Source: Clostridium sporogenes
GTDB taxonomy: Bacteria; Bacillota; Clostridia; Clostridiales; Clostridiaceae
Assembly: GCF_001020205.1 (NCBI RefSeq)
Contig: NZ_CP011663.1
Span: forward strand, 3,348,001 to 3,412,000
Length of the DNA: 64,000 bases
Direction of reading: 5' to 3'
The position numbers and the translations under genes are program-made. The notes under the pieces were generated by a model. That model made no database searches. It was not told where the DNA came from and saw only the letters and a list, made by a program, of their open reading frames with translations. This document shows positions 54,382 through 62,795 of this stretch, in pieces; the stretch's first letter is position 1; each line of letters opens with the position of its first letter.

Positions 54382-54936
54382 ATGAATATCTATCAAGTAA
54401 ATACTTTTACTAACAAAGTTTTTTTAGGAAATTCTATTGGAGTATGTTTATTAAACGAGCCCGCAGAAAAGGATTACATGGAAAATGTAGCACTAGAACT
54501 TAACCTATCAGAAACCATTTTTTTATGTAAGGAAACTGATGGATATAAAACAAATATCTTTTCACCTAAAGGTGAATTGTGCTTATGTGTAAAATCTATT
54601 TTAGCTGCTTCTCATATTTTATGGCAAGAAGGTCTTATAGACGAAAAAGAACACATTAAATTTTATTGTAGGGAAGATGTTTTAGAAACAAAATTAAATA
54701 CTGACTTTATAGAAATAAAAATTCCTTTAACTCTTGAAAAAAAATTATGTTTATTACATAACTTTTCTAAAGCTTTAAAAATAGAAGAAGATTTAACTAT
54801 AGATTATTTAGAAAGCCTAAAAGAACAAAAAACTTATATAAAAGGAAACAGCAAATTTAAAATTAAATTAGAAGGTGAAAATATAATTTTATCTGGTTCC
54901 GCTATAACAGTTATTGTAGGTGACCTTATAATTTAA
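54382..54936 (+). CDS. Internally shortened PhzF-family protein
   Basis: 184 aa instead of about 260-300. The N-terminus NIYQVNTFTNKVFLGNSIGVCLL matches PhzF, with the catalytic Glu at 44 (NLSETIFL). The CGHATLA motif has become CVKSILA. The C-terminal end, NIILSGSAITVIVGDL, matches the family end, so the middle, including the second-half active-site loop, is missing. It is probably a degenerate isomerase. ATG 54382 has GGGGGT 8 nt upstream; a 45-codon upstream extension lacks a ribosome site. Confidence 0.75.
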   Translation: MNIYQVNTFTNKVFLGNSIGVCLLNEPAEKDYMENVALELNLSETIFLCKETDGYKTNIFSPKGELCLCVKSILAASHILWQEGLIDEKEHIKFYCREDVLETKLNTDFIEIKIPLTLEKKLCLLHNFSKALKIEEDLTIDYLESLKEQKTYIKGNSKFKIKLEGENIILSGSAITVIVGDLII

Positions 54937-54958
54937 TTATATTCACTCTGTATTAAAT

Positions 54959-54993
54959 AAAAAACTTCATCTACTAAAAAGATGAAGTTTTTT
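54959..54993. terminator. Bidirectional terminator between PhzF-like and ACT genes
   Basis: Perfect 14-bp stem AAAAAACTTCATCT / AGATGAAGTTTTTT, T-rich on both sides, between convergent genes. Confidence 0.92.
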
Positions 54994-54994
54994 A

Positions 54995-55432
54995 TTATTC
55001 CATAGCTATCAAATCTACTTTTATTACATTTTTAGTATTTTTTATTTCTTCAACTAATTCTTTTAATCCTATACTCATTTGTGATATATCAAAAGTTATG
55101 CTTACATTTGCAGTATTGTTTATAGGTATATCTTGGTTTATAGTAAGTATATTCCCCTGATACTCTGCTATTCTATCTAATATTTTAGAAAGAGTTCCTC
55201 TTTCATGACCTAGTAATAATCCTATAGTTGCCTTTTGACTTTTCACACCTTCAGATACAGAAAATACAAAATCTTTATATTTATAATAAGTACTTCTACT
55301 AATTCCTACTGTTTTTACACCTTCTGTTATATCTTTAACTTTTCCATTAGCTAAAAGCTCTTTTACTTTCACAACCTTTTCAAAAATATCCGGAAGTATG
55401 CTATTATCTATAATTAAAAATTTATTAGGCAT
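54995..55432 (-). CDS. ACT-domain protein (UPF0735/PheB family)
   Basis: 145 aa. N-terminal helix-turn-helix-like part (VKTVGISRSTYYKYKDFVF) and C-terminal ACT domain (ATIGLLLGHERGTLSKILDRIAEYQGNILTINQDIPINNTANVSITFDIS). It probably binds an amino acid, but the ligand and target are unknown. ATG 55432 has GGGAGGAG upstream; five codons further upstream are ignored. Downstream of the 6S RNA locus. Confidence 0.88.
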   Translation of the reverse strand: MPNKFLIIDNSILPDIFEKVVKVKELLANGKVKDITEGVKTVGISRSTYYKYKDFVFSVSEGVKSQKATIGLLLGHERGTLSKILDRIAEYQGNILTINQDIPINNTANVSITFDISQMSIGLKELVEEIKNTKNVIKVDLIAME

Positions 55433-55534
55433 AAAAACTCCTCCCACAATCTTATCTTAATAAATTGACTTTTATATAATTTATATAATTATAACATATA
55501 TATTTTTTTTAATAAATATAGTTCTAGATAATAT

Positions 55535-55564
55535 AAAAAAAGAGAAGTATAAATACTTCTCTTT
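55535..55564 (-). terminator. Terminator of the 6S-like RNA
   Basis: AAAGAGAAGTAT / ATACTTCTCTTT perfect 12-bp stem, 2-nt loop, followed by TTTTTTT on the minus strand. Confidence 0.92.
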
Positions 55565-55789
55565 ATCTCTTATTGTAGTATCCAAAATACCGTAGCTCCA
55601 ATTTTGACACCTATCTTCCGATAGGTGGGTGTTCTCACAGATGTTTCTATCTCCCTAATGCCATTTATAGGTCTCATAATAAGGTTCATATCCATATCTA
55701 AATATTGAACTCCCGTACTTGTGATGTAGGTTCAAAATATAGAGCCTAGCGTATATCTCAGAATTTGTAATCTTTATTAATTTATTTTC
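55535..55789 (-). ncRNA. ssrS: Probable 6S RNA
   Basis: A strong promoter and intrinsic terminator bound about 250 nt without a believable protein. The 5' part CTCTATATTTTGAACC can pair with the 3' part GGTGTCAAAATTGGAGC in an interrupted helix. The 3' side has a CACCTATC-GGAA-GATAGGTG hairpin (55608-55627) where E. coli 6S RNA has its central-bubble hairpin. Local similarity to the E. coli 6S sequence (GAGCCGATATTTC... region, CTGAGAT near the 5' end) is suggestive. 6S RNA mimics an open promoter and binds sigma-A RNA polymerase. A 75-codon frame overlaps it but includes the promoter. Confidence 0.62.
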
Positions 55790-55796
55790 TATATTT

Positions 55797-55825
55797 ATTA
55801 TAAACACTAATCTATAATTTTTCAA
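55797..55825 (-). promoter_or_regulatory. Sigma-A promoter of the 6S-like RNA
   Basis: TTGAAA (55820-55825), 17-nt spacer, TATAAT (55797-55802). Confidence 0.8.
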
Positions 55826-55949
55826 TAGTTTTTTTATATTATTTAAACATAATATAAAATGTTTTTCATATTGTAAATTCATTACAAAATATAAGTATCT
55901 TTATTAGCTTTAAATAATACTTTTTCAAAGTTAATAAATCTTAAACACA

Positions 55950-56034
55950 TGGTGCAGGTGATGGGACTTGAACCCATACGTCCTTAAACACACGCCCCTC
56001 AAACGTGCCTGTCTGCCTATTCCAGCACACCTGC
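55950..56034 (-). tRNA. tRNA-Leu (anticodon GAG)
   Basis: 85 bases with encoded CCA. The acceptor GCAGGTG / CACCTGC pairs fully. The class II long variable arm, D arm GCTGGAATAGGCAGACAGGC, anticodon loop TTGAGGG (GAG, reads CUC/CUU) and T arm ATGGGTTCAAGTCCCAT are all clear. Confidence 0.95.
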
Positions 56035-56081
56035 TAAATTTAAATACGTAAATTTTAATGCAATAAATAATTTATAGTTAT

Positions 56082-56108
56082 ATTATAATATTTTTATATT
56101 ATTGTCAA
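56082..56108 (-). promoter_or_regulatory. Candidate promoter of tRNA-Leu
   Basis: TTGACA (56103-56108) with TATAAT (56082-56087) at 15-nt spacing, or TAATAT at 17 nt. About 50 nt before the tRNA. Confidence 0.5.
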
Positions 56109-56131
56109 TAAACTTATTAAATTATTATTAC

Positions 56132-56677
56132 TTAACTTTTATATAAAAACCTATATATATTATATATAATCTTTACCTTTTTTACATATTTGTCTGTTTC
56201 CTTAAAGGGTATATAATGAAGACTTTCACCATCCTTTGAATGTTCTGCATCTTTTAACCATTTCTGAACATTACCTCGTCCTCCATTATATGCAGCCAAT
56301 ACAAGATCCATATTACCATCGAATTCTTCTTTTAAATTATTTAAATACCAACATCCCATTTTTATATTAGTTTCTGGATCTTTTAAATCATTAATATTAA
56401 AATCCTTCATTCCCATTTTTTCCGCTACCCATTTTCCTGTCTCTGGAGTTATCTGCATAAGTCCCTGTGCATTTTTTTTAGAGGTAGCATCTTTTTTAAA
56501 ATTACTTTCGGTTTTTATAACTGCTGCTACAAAGTAAGGATCTAATTTATGATCATTAGCATAAATATCTATATAATCTCTATATTTCATAGGGAAAATA
56601 TATTTTGCTATAGTTGTTATATTTATCAATAAAATAAGTGTTAATGTTAAAATCAAAAGTCTTCTTAAAAACTTCAC
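56132..56677 (-). CDS. Lytic transglycosylase (SLT family)
   Basis: 181-aa exported, membrane-anchored enzyme that cleaves glycan strands with 1,6-anhydro formation. N-terminal anchor LLILTLTLILLINITTIA and SLT domain with AAVIKTESNFKKDATS (catalytic Glu), AQGLMQITPETG and LAAYNGGRGNVQKWL. Start GTG with a weak AGGGC site; it follows coaE by 17 nt. Confidence 0.93.
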   Translation of the reverse strand: MKFLRRLLILTLTLILLINITTIAKYIFPMKYRDYIDIYANDHKLDPYFVAAVIKTESNFKKDATSKKNAQGLMQITPETGKWVAEKMGMKDFNINDLKDPETNIKMGCWYLNNLKEEFDGNMDLVLAAYNGGRGNVQKWLKDAEHSKDGESLHYIPFKETDKYVKKVKIIYNIYRFLYKS

Positions 56678-56694
56678 TTTTTTTTGCCCTAATA

Positions 56695-57333
56695 TTAGAG
56701 CACTCCCCCTTTCTGTTTTGCTTTAATCATTACTTCCATAAAGATCTTATCTAATTCTCCCTTTGTATTTTCTATATCTTTAGAATTGTCTATTATATAA
56801 TTTACAAACTTCTTTTTTTCTTCCATAGACATTTGAGAGTTTATTCTATTTATAACTTCACTTTTATTTAAGCCATCTCTTTTTACAACCCTATTTATTT
56901 GTGTATTTTTATCCACCCAAACTAATATATTTACATCCATATATTTATATAAACCCTGTTCTATTAGTGTAGGCGCATCTAACACACAAATCGGCTCTTT
57001 ATTTTTCTTTAATTCTTCCATTCTTTCAAAGGTTTCTTTTGTTATATAAGGCATTATTATATTTTCATATTCTATTCTTTTATTTTTATTTTTAAATATA
57101 TAACTACCAAATTCTCTTCTTTTTAACTCACCATTATCATCCAAAAATTCTTTACCAAAAACTTCTTTTACCTTTATCAAGATTTCAGGATATAAGTTTA
57201 ATACCTTTCTGCTTATTTTGTCCGCATCTATTACCGGTATATTTTTTTCTTTTATCATTTCTGATATAGTACTTTTGCCAGCACCTATACCACCTGTAAG
57301 CCCAATTTTAAAAATACCTTCTAAGCAATCCAT
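56695..57333 (-). CDS. coaE: Dephospho-CoA kinase
   Basis: Last enzyme of CoA synthesis. 212 aa; P-loop GLTGGIGAGKST, DADKISRKV, DAPTLIEQGLYKYMD and the C-terminal lid (RVVKRDGLNKSEVINRI). GGGAG precedes ATG. Order polA-coaE-SLT is typical of Firmicutes. Confidence 0.96.
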   Translation of the reverse strand: MDCLEGIFKIGLTGGIGAGKSTISEMIKEKNIPVIDADKISRKVLNLYPEILIKVKEVFGKEFLDDNGELKRREFGSYIFKNKNKRIEYENIIMPYITKETFERMEELKKNKEPICVLDAPTLIEQGLYKYMDVNILVWVDKNTQINRVVKRDGLNKSEVINRINSQMSMEEKKKFVNYIIDNSKDIENTKGELDKIFMEVMIKAKQKGGVL

Positions 57334-57344
57334 AAAACAACTCC

Positions 57345-59972
57345 CTACTTTGCTTCATACCAATTGTTACCTATGTTTATGTCCACGTCTAGTCCAACCT
57401 TTAATTCTAAAACCTGCTCCATTTCTTTTTTTACTAAAGCTTTAACTTTTTCTAATTCATCTTTATAAACATTTAATATTAATTCATCATGTACTTGTAA
57501 TATTATACTACTTTTAAAATTATCTTCTTTTAATTTTCTATGAACATTTACCATAGCTAATTTTATTATATCTGCCGCACTTCCTTGTATTGGACTGTTC
57601 ATAGCTAATCTTTCCCCTGCAGCTTTAACTATTTTATTTGAAGATTTAACCTCTTTTATATATCTTCTTCTATTTAATATTGTAGTTACATAACCCTTTT
57701 GGATAGCCTCTTCTACTATATTTTCTAAATAAAGTTTTACATTAGGATATCTCTCCAAATAAGCATCTATATACTGCTTTGCCTCTTTTCTAGTTATATT
57801 TAAATCTTGAGATAGACTAAAATCTCCTATACCATAAACTATACCAAAATTAACAGCTTTAGCATTACTCCTCATAAGAGGGGTTACTTCATCTATTGGA
57901 ACTTTAAACACTTCTGATGCAGTTTTAGTATGAATATCATCATGTTCATTAAAAGCACTTATCATATTTTTATCATTAGATATATGTGCCAATACTCTTA
58001 ATTCTATTTGTGAATAATCCGCTGAAAGTATTACAGAATCCTCTGTATTTGGAATAAATACCTTTCTTATTTCTCTTCCCATTTCATATTTTATAGGTAT
58101 GTTTTGAAGATTAGGCTCTGTACTAGATAATCTTCCTGTAGCTGTAACAGTTTGATTAAAATTTGAATGTATTTTCCCATCTTCATCTATAGAAGCTTTT
58201 AATCCTTCTATATAAGTAGAGTATATTTTTGTTAACTGTCTATAATAAGTTATCTTATCTATTATTGGATGCTTATCTCTTAATTTATCCAGTACCTCTG
58301 CATTAGTAGAATATCCTGTCTTAGTTTTCTTTATAACAGGTAAATCTAATTTTTCAAAGAGTATTTTCCCTAACTGTTTAGGAGAATTTATATTAAATTC
58401 TTCCTCAGACATTGAATATATTTCTGACTGAGTGCTTTCTATTTCCCCTTTAAATTTTTTCTCTAGCTGTAAAAGTATATTTTTATCAACTTTAAACCCT
58501 TCTGTCTCCATAGCTGATAATGTCTCTGTAAGAGGTTGTTCTACCGTATATAACAACTCTTCTATATTTTGCTTTTTTATTTTTTCTTCCAATACTTTGT
58601 ATAATTTAGGCATTATATTAACTTCTTTTATTTTTAAATCTTCATCTTCTCTATTTATATTTTTAAATAAATATTCTGAAGCTAAACTAGATATTTCATA
58701 TTCTTTCCTAACTGGATCTATTAGATATGCAGCTAAATTTATATCAAAATTTATACCATTAAAATCTATTCCTAGTTTTCTAAGCACAGTCCTTGGATTC
58801 TTGGAATCATAGGTAATTTTTTTAATTTCTTTACTTTCAAATATATCTTTACATACTTTTATAAAATCTTCTTTAGTATCCTTTAGCAGAGTTTCAAAGT
58901 CTATTCTATAAACTTCATCTTTAAAACTAACATATAATATTTTTATTCTAGATTTAGAAAATAAAACTATATCCTCTAATTCAAAATATAGATATAATTT
59001 ATTTTCTTTATATTCTATTATATTATCTTTTAAACCTTTAAATTCTTCTATAGAAACTATATTTTTATAAGAAATTTCCTCTTCTATAGTTTCTTCCTCA
59101 TTACTTTTACCTATTTTATTTATTAAAGATTTAAATTCTAATCTTTTAAACATTTCTCTAACTTTGTTTATATCATATTCTTCCTTTGATTTTATCTCTT
59201 CTAAACTTATTTCAATAGGTACGTTACACATAATAGTAGCTAGTTTTTTGCTAAATATAGCCTGTTCTCTATATTCATGTAAATTTTCTTTTAATTTCTT
59301 TCCTCTTATGTTTTCTATATTTTCAAGTACCTTTTCTATACTTTTATATTCCTTTATAAGCTTGAAGGCAGTTTTTTCTCCTATTCCAGGTACTCCAGGT
59401 ATATTGTCAGAGGTATCTCCCATAAGACCTTTTACATCTATAAATTCTTTAGGTGTAACTCCAAATTCCTCTATCATTCTATTTTTATCGTAAATTTCTT
59501 TTTCTGTAATACCTTTTTTAGTTATAACTACTTTTACATTATCTGTAGCCAATTGTAGGGCATCTTTATCTCCTGTAACTATGTAAACTTCTATTCCTTT
59601 TTCCTCTGCAAATACAGACAAAGTTCCTATTAAATCGTCTGCTTCAAATCCATCAATTTCAAATATATTTATAGCCAATGCGGATAAAAGATCTTTTACT
59701 ATCGGAAATTGCTGTGCAAGTTCCTCTGGCATTTTTTTTCTACCTGCCTTATAGTCCTTATATTCTTCATGTCTAAAGGTAGGTGCCTTTCTATCAAAAG
59801 CTGCTACTATATAATCTGGTTTTATCTCTTCCTTCATTTTTAAAAGCATATTAACAAAACCATATATAGCATTAGTATGAATTCCCTCTCCAGTCATAAG
59901 ATCAGGTAATGCATAAAAAGCTCTATTTAATAAACTATTGCTATCTAATATTAATAATCTTTCTTTATTCAT
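57345..59972 (-). CDS. polA: DNA polymerase I
   Basis: 875 aa. N-terminal 5'-3' exonuclease (1-290: YGFVNMLLKM, VAAFDRKAPTFRHE, GDTSDNIPGVPGIGEKTA). The middle 3'-5' exonuclease-like domain lacks the DxE acid pair (LYFELEDIVLF stands there), so proofreading should be absent, as in Bacillus. The polymerase motifs are SADYSQIELRVLAHIS (A), RSNAKAVNFGIVYG (B) and LQVHDELIL (C). GGAGG precedes ATG. First gene of polA-coaE-SLT. Confidence 0.98.
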   Translation of the reverse strand: MNKERLLILDSNSLLNRAFYALPDLMTGEGIHTNAIYGFVNMLLKMKEEIKPDYIVAAFDRKAPTFRHEEYKDYKAGRKKMPEELAQQFPIVKDLLSALAINIFEIDGFEADDLIGTLSVFAEEKGIEVYIVTGDKDALQLATDNVKVVITKKGITEKEIYDKNRMIEEFGVTPKEFIDVKGLMGDTSDNIPGVPGIGEKTAFKLIKEYKSIEKVLENIENIRGKKLKENLHEYREQAIFSKKLATIMCNVPIEISLEEIKSKEEYDINKVREMFKRLEFKSLINKIGKSNEEETIEEEISYKNIVSIEEFKGLKDNIIEYKENKLYLYFELEDIVLFSKSRIKILYVSFKDEVYRIDFETLLKDTKEDFIKVCKDIFESKEIKKITYDSKNPRTVLRKLGIDFNGINFDINLAAYLIDPVRKEYEISSLASEYLFKNINREDEDLKIKEVNIMPKLYKVLEEKIKKQNIEELLYTVEQPLTETLSAMETEGFKVDKNILLQLEKKFKGEIESTQSEIYSMSEEEFNINSPKQLGKILFEKLDLPVIKKTKTGYSTNAEVLDKLRDKHPIIDKITYYRQLTKIYSTYIEGLKASIDEDGKIHSNFNQTVTATGRLSSTEPNLQNIPIKYEMGREIRKVFIPNTEDSVILSADYSQIELRVLAHISNDKNMISAFNEHDDIHTKTASEVFKVPIDEVTPLMRSNAKAVNFGIVYGIGDFSLSQDLNITRKEAKQYIDAYLERYPNVKLYLENIVEEAIQKGYVTTILNRRRYIKEVKSSNKIVKAAGERLAMNSPIQGSAADIIKLAMVNVHRKLKEDNFKSSIILQVHDELILNVYKDELEKVKALVKKEMEQVLELKVGLDVDINIGNNWYEAK

Positions 59973-59989
59973 AAATGAACCTCCAAATT

Positions 59990-61114
59990 TTACATTTCTC
60001 TCATATATTTTTTTAACATATTGAAATCATCACAGGGATATGTATTCAAAACTTCTTTTAATATTTCAAAGGCACACACATTTTCCAAGACTATAGAAGC
60101 TGGCACAACACCACAAACATCAGATCTTTCATATCTGTTTTCTACATTTGTTTTTTCTTTTAAATTAATGGTTTTTATAGGTTTTTTTATAGATGGTATT
60201 GGTTTCATATAAGCCTTTATTACTATATCCTCACCATTAGATACTCCAGCTTCAATTCCTCCAGCGTTATTGCTTTTTCTTTTTATATTATCTTCATCAT
60301 AATATATTTCATCATTAAAAGTACTTCCTCTTTTACTTAAATCTAGGCCTTCTCCAAACTCTATTGCCTTTATTCCCTGAACAGAAATAATAGAATAGCT
60401 TAAAAGGGCATCGAGTTTTCTGTCCCATTGAGTATAACTTCCTATACCTACTGGCATACCTTTTACGGATATATATATACTTCCACCAATAGTATCCCCT
60501 TCTTTTTTACAGTTATCTATTTCATCCATCATATTTTTTTCTGCTTTTTTATTGTAACATCTTAAAGGACTATCTTCTATTTCTCTATATACATCATTAT
60601 CATATATATCTACATTTTCATCAAATATTTCTCCTATACTTTGGATTTTACTTCTTATATCTATACCTAATAATTTCAATATATATTTACACATAGCACC
60701 TACAGCTGTTCTAATAGCTGTTTCTCTAGCTGAGGTTCTCTCTATTACATTTCTTATATCTCCTGTATTATATTTAATGTGTCCAACTAAATCTCCATGA
60801 CCTGGTCTAGGAACAAAAATTTTATCTTTATATTCTACTTCTTTATCTATAAGTTCTTTCCAATTATCATAGTCTTTATTATAAATAATTAAAGTTATAG
60901 GATTCCCTGTGGTCTTATTAGCTCTGATACCAGACCATATTTCTACTTTATCCTTTTCTATTGCCATTCTTTTTCCTCTACCATAGCCAATCTGTCTTCT
61001 TTTTAATTCCTTATTTATAAAATCTATATCTATATGAATATTTGATGGTATACCTTCTATTATAGCCGTTAATGCCCTTCCATGAGATTCTCCTGCATCT
61101 AAAAATCTAAGCAT
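59990..61114 (-). CDS. aroC: Chorismate synthase
   Basis: FMN-dependent last step of the shikimate pathway. 374 aa: MLRFLDAGESHGRALTAIIEGIPSN, RPGHGDLVGHIKYNTGDIRNVIERTSARETAIRTAVGA and GGIEAGVSNGEDIV, all family signatures. The frame is open 35 codons further upstream, but ATG 61114 with GGGGAAGTG before it fits homologues. Confidence 0.97.
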   Translation of the reverse strand: MLRFLDAGESHGRALTAIIEGIPSNIHIDIDFINKELKRRQIGYGRGKRMAIEKDKVEIWSGIRANKTTGNPITLIIYNKDYDNWKELIDKEVEYKDKIFVPRPGHGDLVGHIKYNTGDIRNVIERTSARETAIRTAVGAMCKYILKLLGIDIRSKIQSIGEIFDENVDIYDNDVYREIEDSPLRCYNKKAEKNMMDEIDNCKKEGDTIGGSIYISVKGMPVGIGSYTQWDRKLDALLSYSIISVQGIKAIEFGEGLDLSKRGSTFNDEIYYDEDNIKRKSNNAGGIEAGVSNGEDIVIKAYMKPIPSIKKPIKTINLKEKTNVENRYERSDVCGVVPASIVLENVCAFEILKEVLNTYPCDDFNMLKKYMREM

Positions 61115-61182
61115 ATTATCACTTCCCCTATAATTTAAACTATAACTATTATACACTAAATTAATAATGTATTTTAGTGATA

Positions 61183-61216
61183 CTAAAAAGATTATTTTAA
61201 AGAATAATCTTTTTAG
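61183..61216 (-). terminator. Terminator of the amidase gene
   Basis: CTAAAAAGATTATT / AATAATCTTTTTAG, perfect 14 bp, 6-nt loop. A second hairpin, AAGATACTAA / TTAGTATCTT, at 61240-61264 overlaps the amidase stop. Confidence 0.7.
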
Positions 61217-61254
61217 CATTTAATATGGAACTTTGATACAAGATACTAATTTAG

Positions 61255-62025
61255 TTAGTATCTTATATATTTAGAATATATATACCCACCATGTGCAGGA
61301 TAATATACATGCATCCATTTCCCTTCCTTGCGATATAATTGTACTTTAACGCCATTGGGAAGAGTTCCTAATATTCTACTAGATGTAGATTTCTTTTCCC
61401 TAACATTTACACCACTTGGAGTACATATAGTACCTATTTTCCCATCTAGATTTATCCACCCCGTATTTGTATTCTCTTCAACTGGCTTAGATGACACATT
61501 TGAAGATACTCCTAATACTCCATTTACTATTGCTTTAGCAATTCCATTCATTCCATATTTATTAAGTATAGCCACATCATGAGAACTGTCTATAAAACAT
61601 ACCTCTATATAAATTGTTTTAGCCTTAGTTCTTTTGGTTAATGCTAAAGGCTGATCTTTAATACCCCTATTTCTAAAGCCTAGTTTATCTAATTGTTTTA
61701 ATATTCTATCTGCCTCTATTAAATACTTACCATTATAAGTATATATCTCTGATCCATATCCACCTACCGTAGTATTAAAATGTATACAAATATTTAAATC
61801 TCCATTTACTGAATTACATAAAGCTACTTGTTTATTTAAACTTTCTTGTAATGTGGATGCATAATCAACTCTACATATACTAGTACTATGGCCTCTACCT
61901 CTTAGTTCTTTATCTATTTCATTTACCAATTGTCTTGTTAAGACTTCTTCTTTTAATCCATTTATTCCTCTAGTTCCTACATCTCCACCACTTAATGTAT
62001 GTCCTGGATTTAAATTAAATAACAT
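61255..62025 (-). CDS. Phage-type N-acetylmuramoyl-L-alanine amidase (endolysin) with SH3 domain
   Basis: 256 aa. Amidase_3 domain (1-165) with NPGH, GLKEE, CIHFN and TIYIEVCFID giving zinc ligands and the catalytic Glu. C-terminal SH3-like wall-binding domain (about 192-256, GVNVREKKSTSSRILGTLPNGVKVQLYRKEGKWMHV). No signal peptide, which fits a holin-dependent endolysin. AGGAGG precedes ATG. The two small membrane genes upstream are its likely holin partners. Confidence 0.93.
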   Translation of the reverse strand: MLFNLNPGHTLSGGDVGTRGINGLKEEVLTRQLVNEIDKELRGRGHSTSICRVDYASTLQESLNKQVALCNSVNGDLNICIHFNTTVGGYGSEIYTYNGKYLIEADRILKQLDKLGFRNRGIKDQPLALTKRTKAKTIYIEVCFIDSSHDVAILNKYGMNGIAKAIVNGVLGVSSNVSSKPVEENTNTGWINLDGKIGTICTPSGVNVREKKSTSSRILGTLPNGVKVQLYRKEGKWMHVYYPAHGGYIYSKYIRY

Positions 62026-62156
62026 ATTAAAATTACCTCCTATATTTTCTTATTATATTTTTAAACTAAATAATAATAATACTTTCTATAATCATTTGTA
62101 TAAATGAATTTAAGCTGAAAAATCATCATCAAAATTTATAAATAATATTTTTCATA

Positions 62157-62184
62157 ATAAAAAGAGCAGGTTTTACTCCTGCTC
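62157..62184 (-). terminator. Terminator after the holin-like gene
   Basis: GAGCAGG / CCTGCTC with 7-nt loop and TTTTTAT on the minus strand; overlaps the stop codon. Confidence 0.8.
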
Positions 62185-62382
62185 CTTACTTTCCTTAACT
62201 GCTTGTCTAGCCGAACTTTGACCAAAATAAAATCCTATTATTAAAGTAAATACAGAAAGAAATTCTGTACTTGATAAGCTCCCCTTAATACTTAAATAAC
62301 AAAATACTATAGTAGTTAACAATGCTATAATCTTTTTTATTTGTAAAAACTTTTGTAAAAACTCCAATGTACTCCACTTCAC
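62173..62382 (-). CDS. Small holin-like membrane protein
   Basis: 69 aa with two hydrophobic segments (IIALLTTIVFCYLSIKG and FLSVFTLIIGFYFGQ) and a charged tail (SKEQE), a common phage holin layout. It starts GTG 3 nt after the upstream gene's stop with no clear ribosome site; a TTG five codons later with GGAG 4 nt before it is an alternative. Function inferred from lysis context. Confidence 0.65.
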   Translation of the reverse strand: MKWSTLEFLQKFLQIKKIIALLTTIVFCYLSIKGSLSSTEFLSVFTLIIGFYFGQSSARQAVKESKEQE

Positions 62383-62385
62383 TTT

Positions 62386-62640
62386 CTATTTGAAAATCCC
62401 ATACTGAACTGCATAAAAAAAGAAGCTTAATAAGGCTCCTACTGATAATCCTATATACCACTTTAAAACAGATACAAGTTGTTTTAATTGATCACAAAGG
62501 TTCTCAATTTTAGTATCTATCTTTGATTGATTTTGTTCTATCTTATCAATTCTTTTCCCATGATCATTAAGTCTAATATCATGTACATTAATTTTTTCTT
62601 CTAGTCTTTTATGTTTTTCTTCGCAAACTTTTAACTCCAC
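62386..62640 (-). CDS. XhlA-like holin-associated protein
   Basis: 84 aa: N-terminal coiled coil (CEEKHKRLEEKINVHDIRLNDHGKRIDKIEQNQSKIDTKIENL) and a C-terminal membrane helix (WYIGLSVGALLSFFFYAVQY), as in hemolysin XhlA family proteins that act with holin. GTG start, GGAGG 6 nt upstream. Confidence 0.8.
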   Translation of the reverse strand: MELKVCEEKHKRLEEKINVHDIRLNDHGKRIDKIEQNQSKIDTKIENLCDQLKQLVSVLKWYIGLSVGALLSFFFYAVQYGIFK

Positions 62641-62709
62641 ATTATACCTCCATTAAATAAAACACATCTTTTGTATATACTTTTAATCTATAGTCTTTCT
62701 TATATTACA

Positions 62710-62753
62710 AAAAAATTAGAGCAATAGAAATAATATCTCTGCTCTAATTTTTT
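62710..62753. terminator. Terminator after the beta-propeller gene
   Basis: AAAAAATTAGAGCA / TGCTCTAATTTTTT, perfect 14-bp stem, T-rich both ways. A smaller hairpin GACC / GGTC follows at 62768-62784. Confidence 0.88.
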
Positions 62754-62795
62754 ACAATAAAAAAAGACCTATTATTATGGTCATCTTATTTATCT

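Noticed and set aside
55655..55882. 75-codon frame on the minus strand
   Set aside because: It overlaps a promoter (55797-55825), a folded RNA and lies before its terminator; no ribosome site and no recognisable protein. The 6S-like RNA explains the region better.
61115..61219. 35-codon upstream extension of AroC
   Set aside because: It overlaps the terminator of the amidase gene and homologues start MLRFLDAGESHG.
62768..62784. Hairpin GACC / GGTC as a second terminator
   Set aside because: Only a 4-bp stem; the 14-bp stem at 62710-62753 is sufficient.
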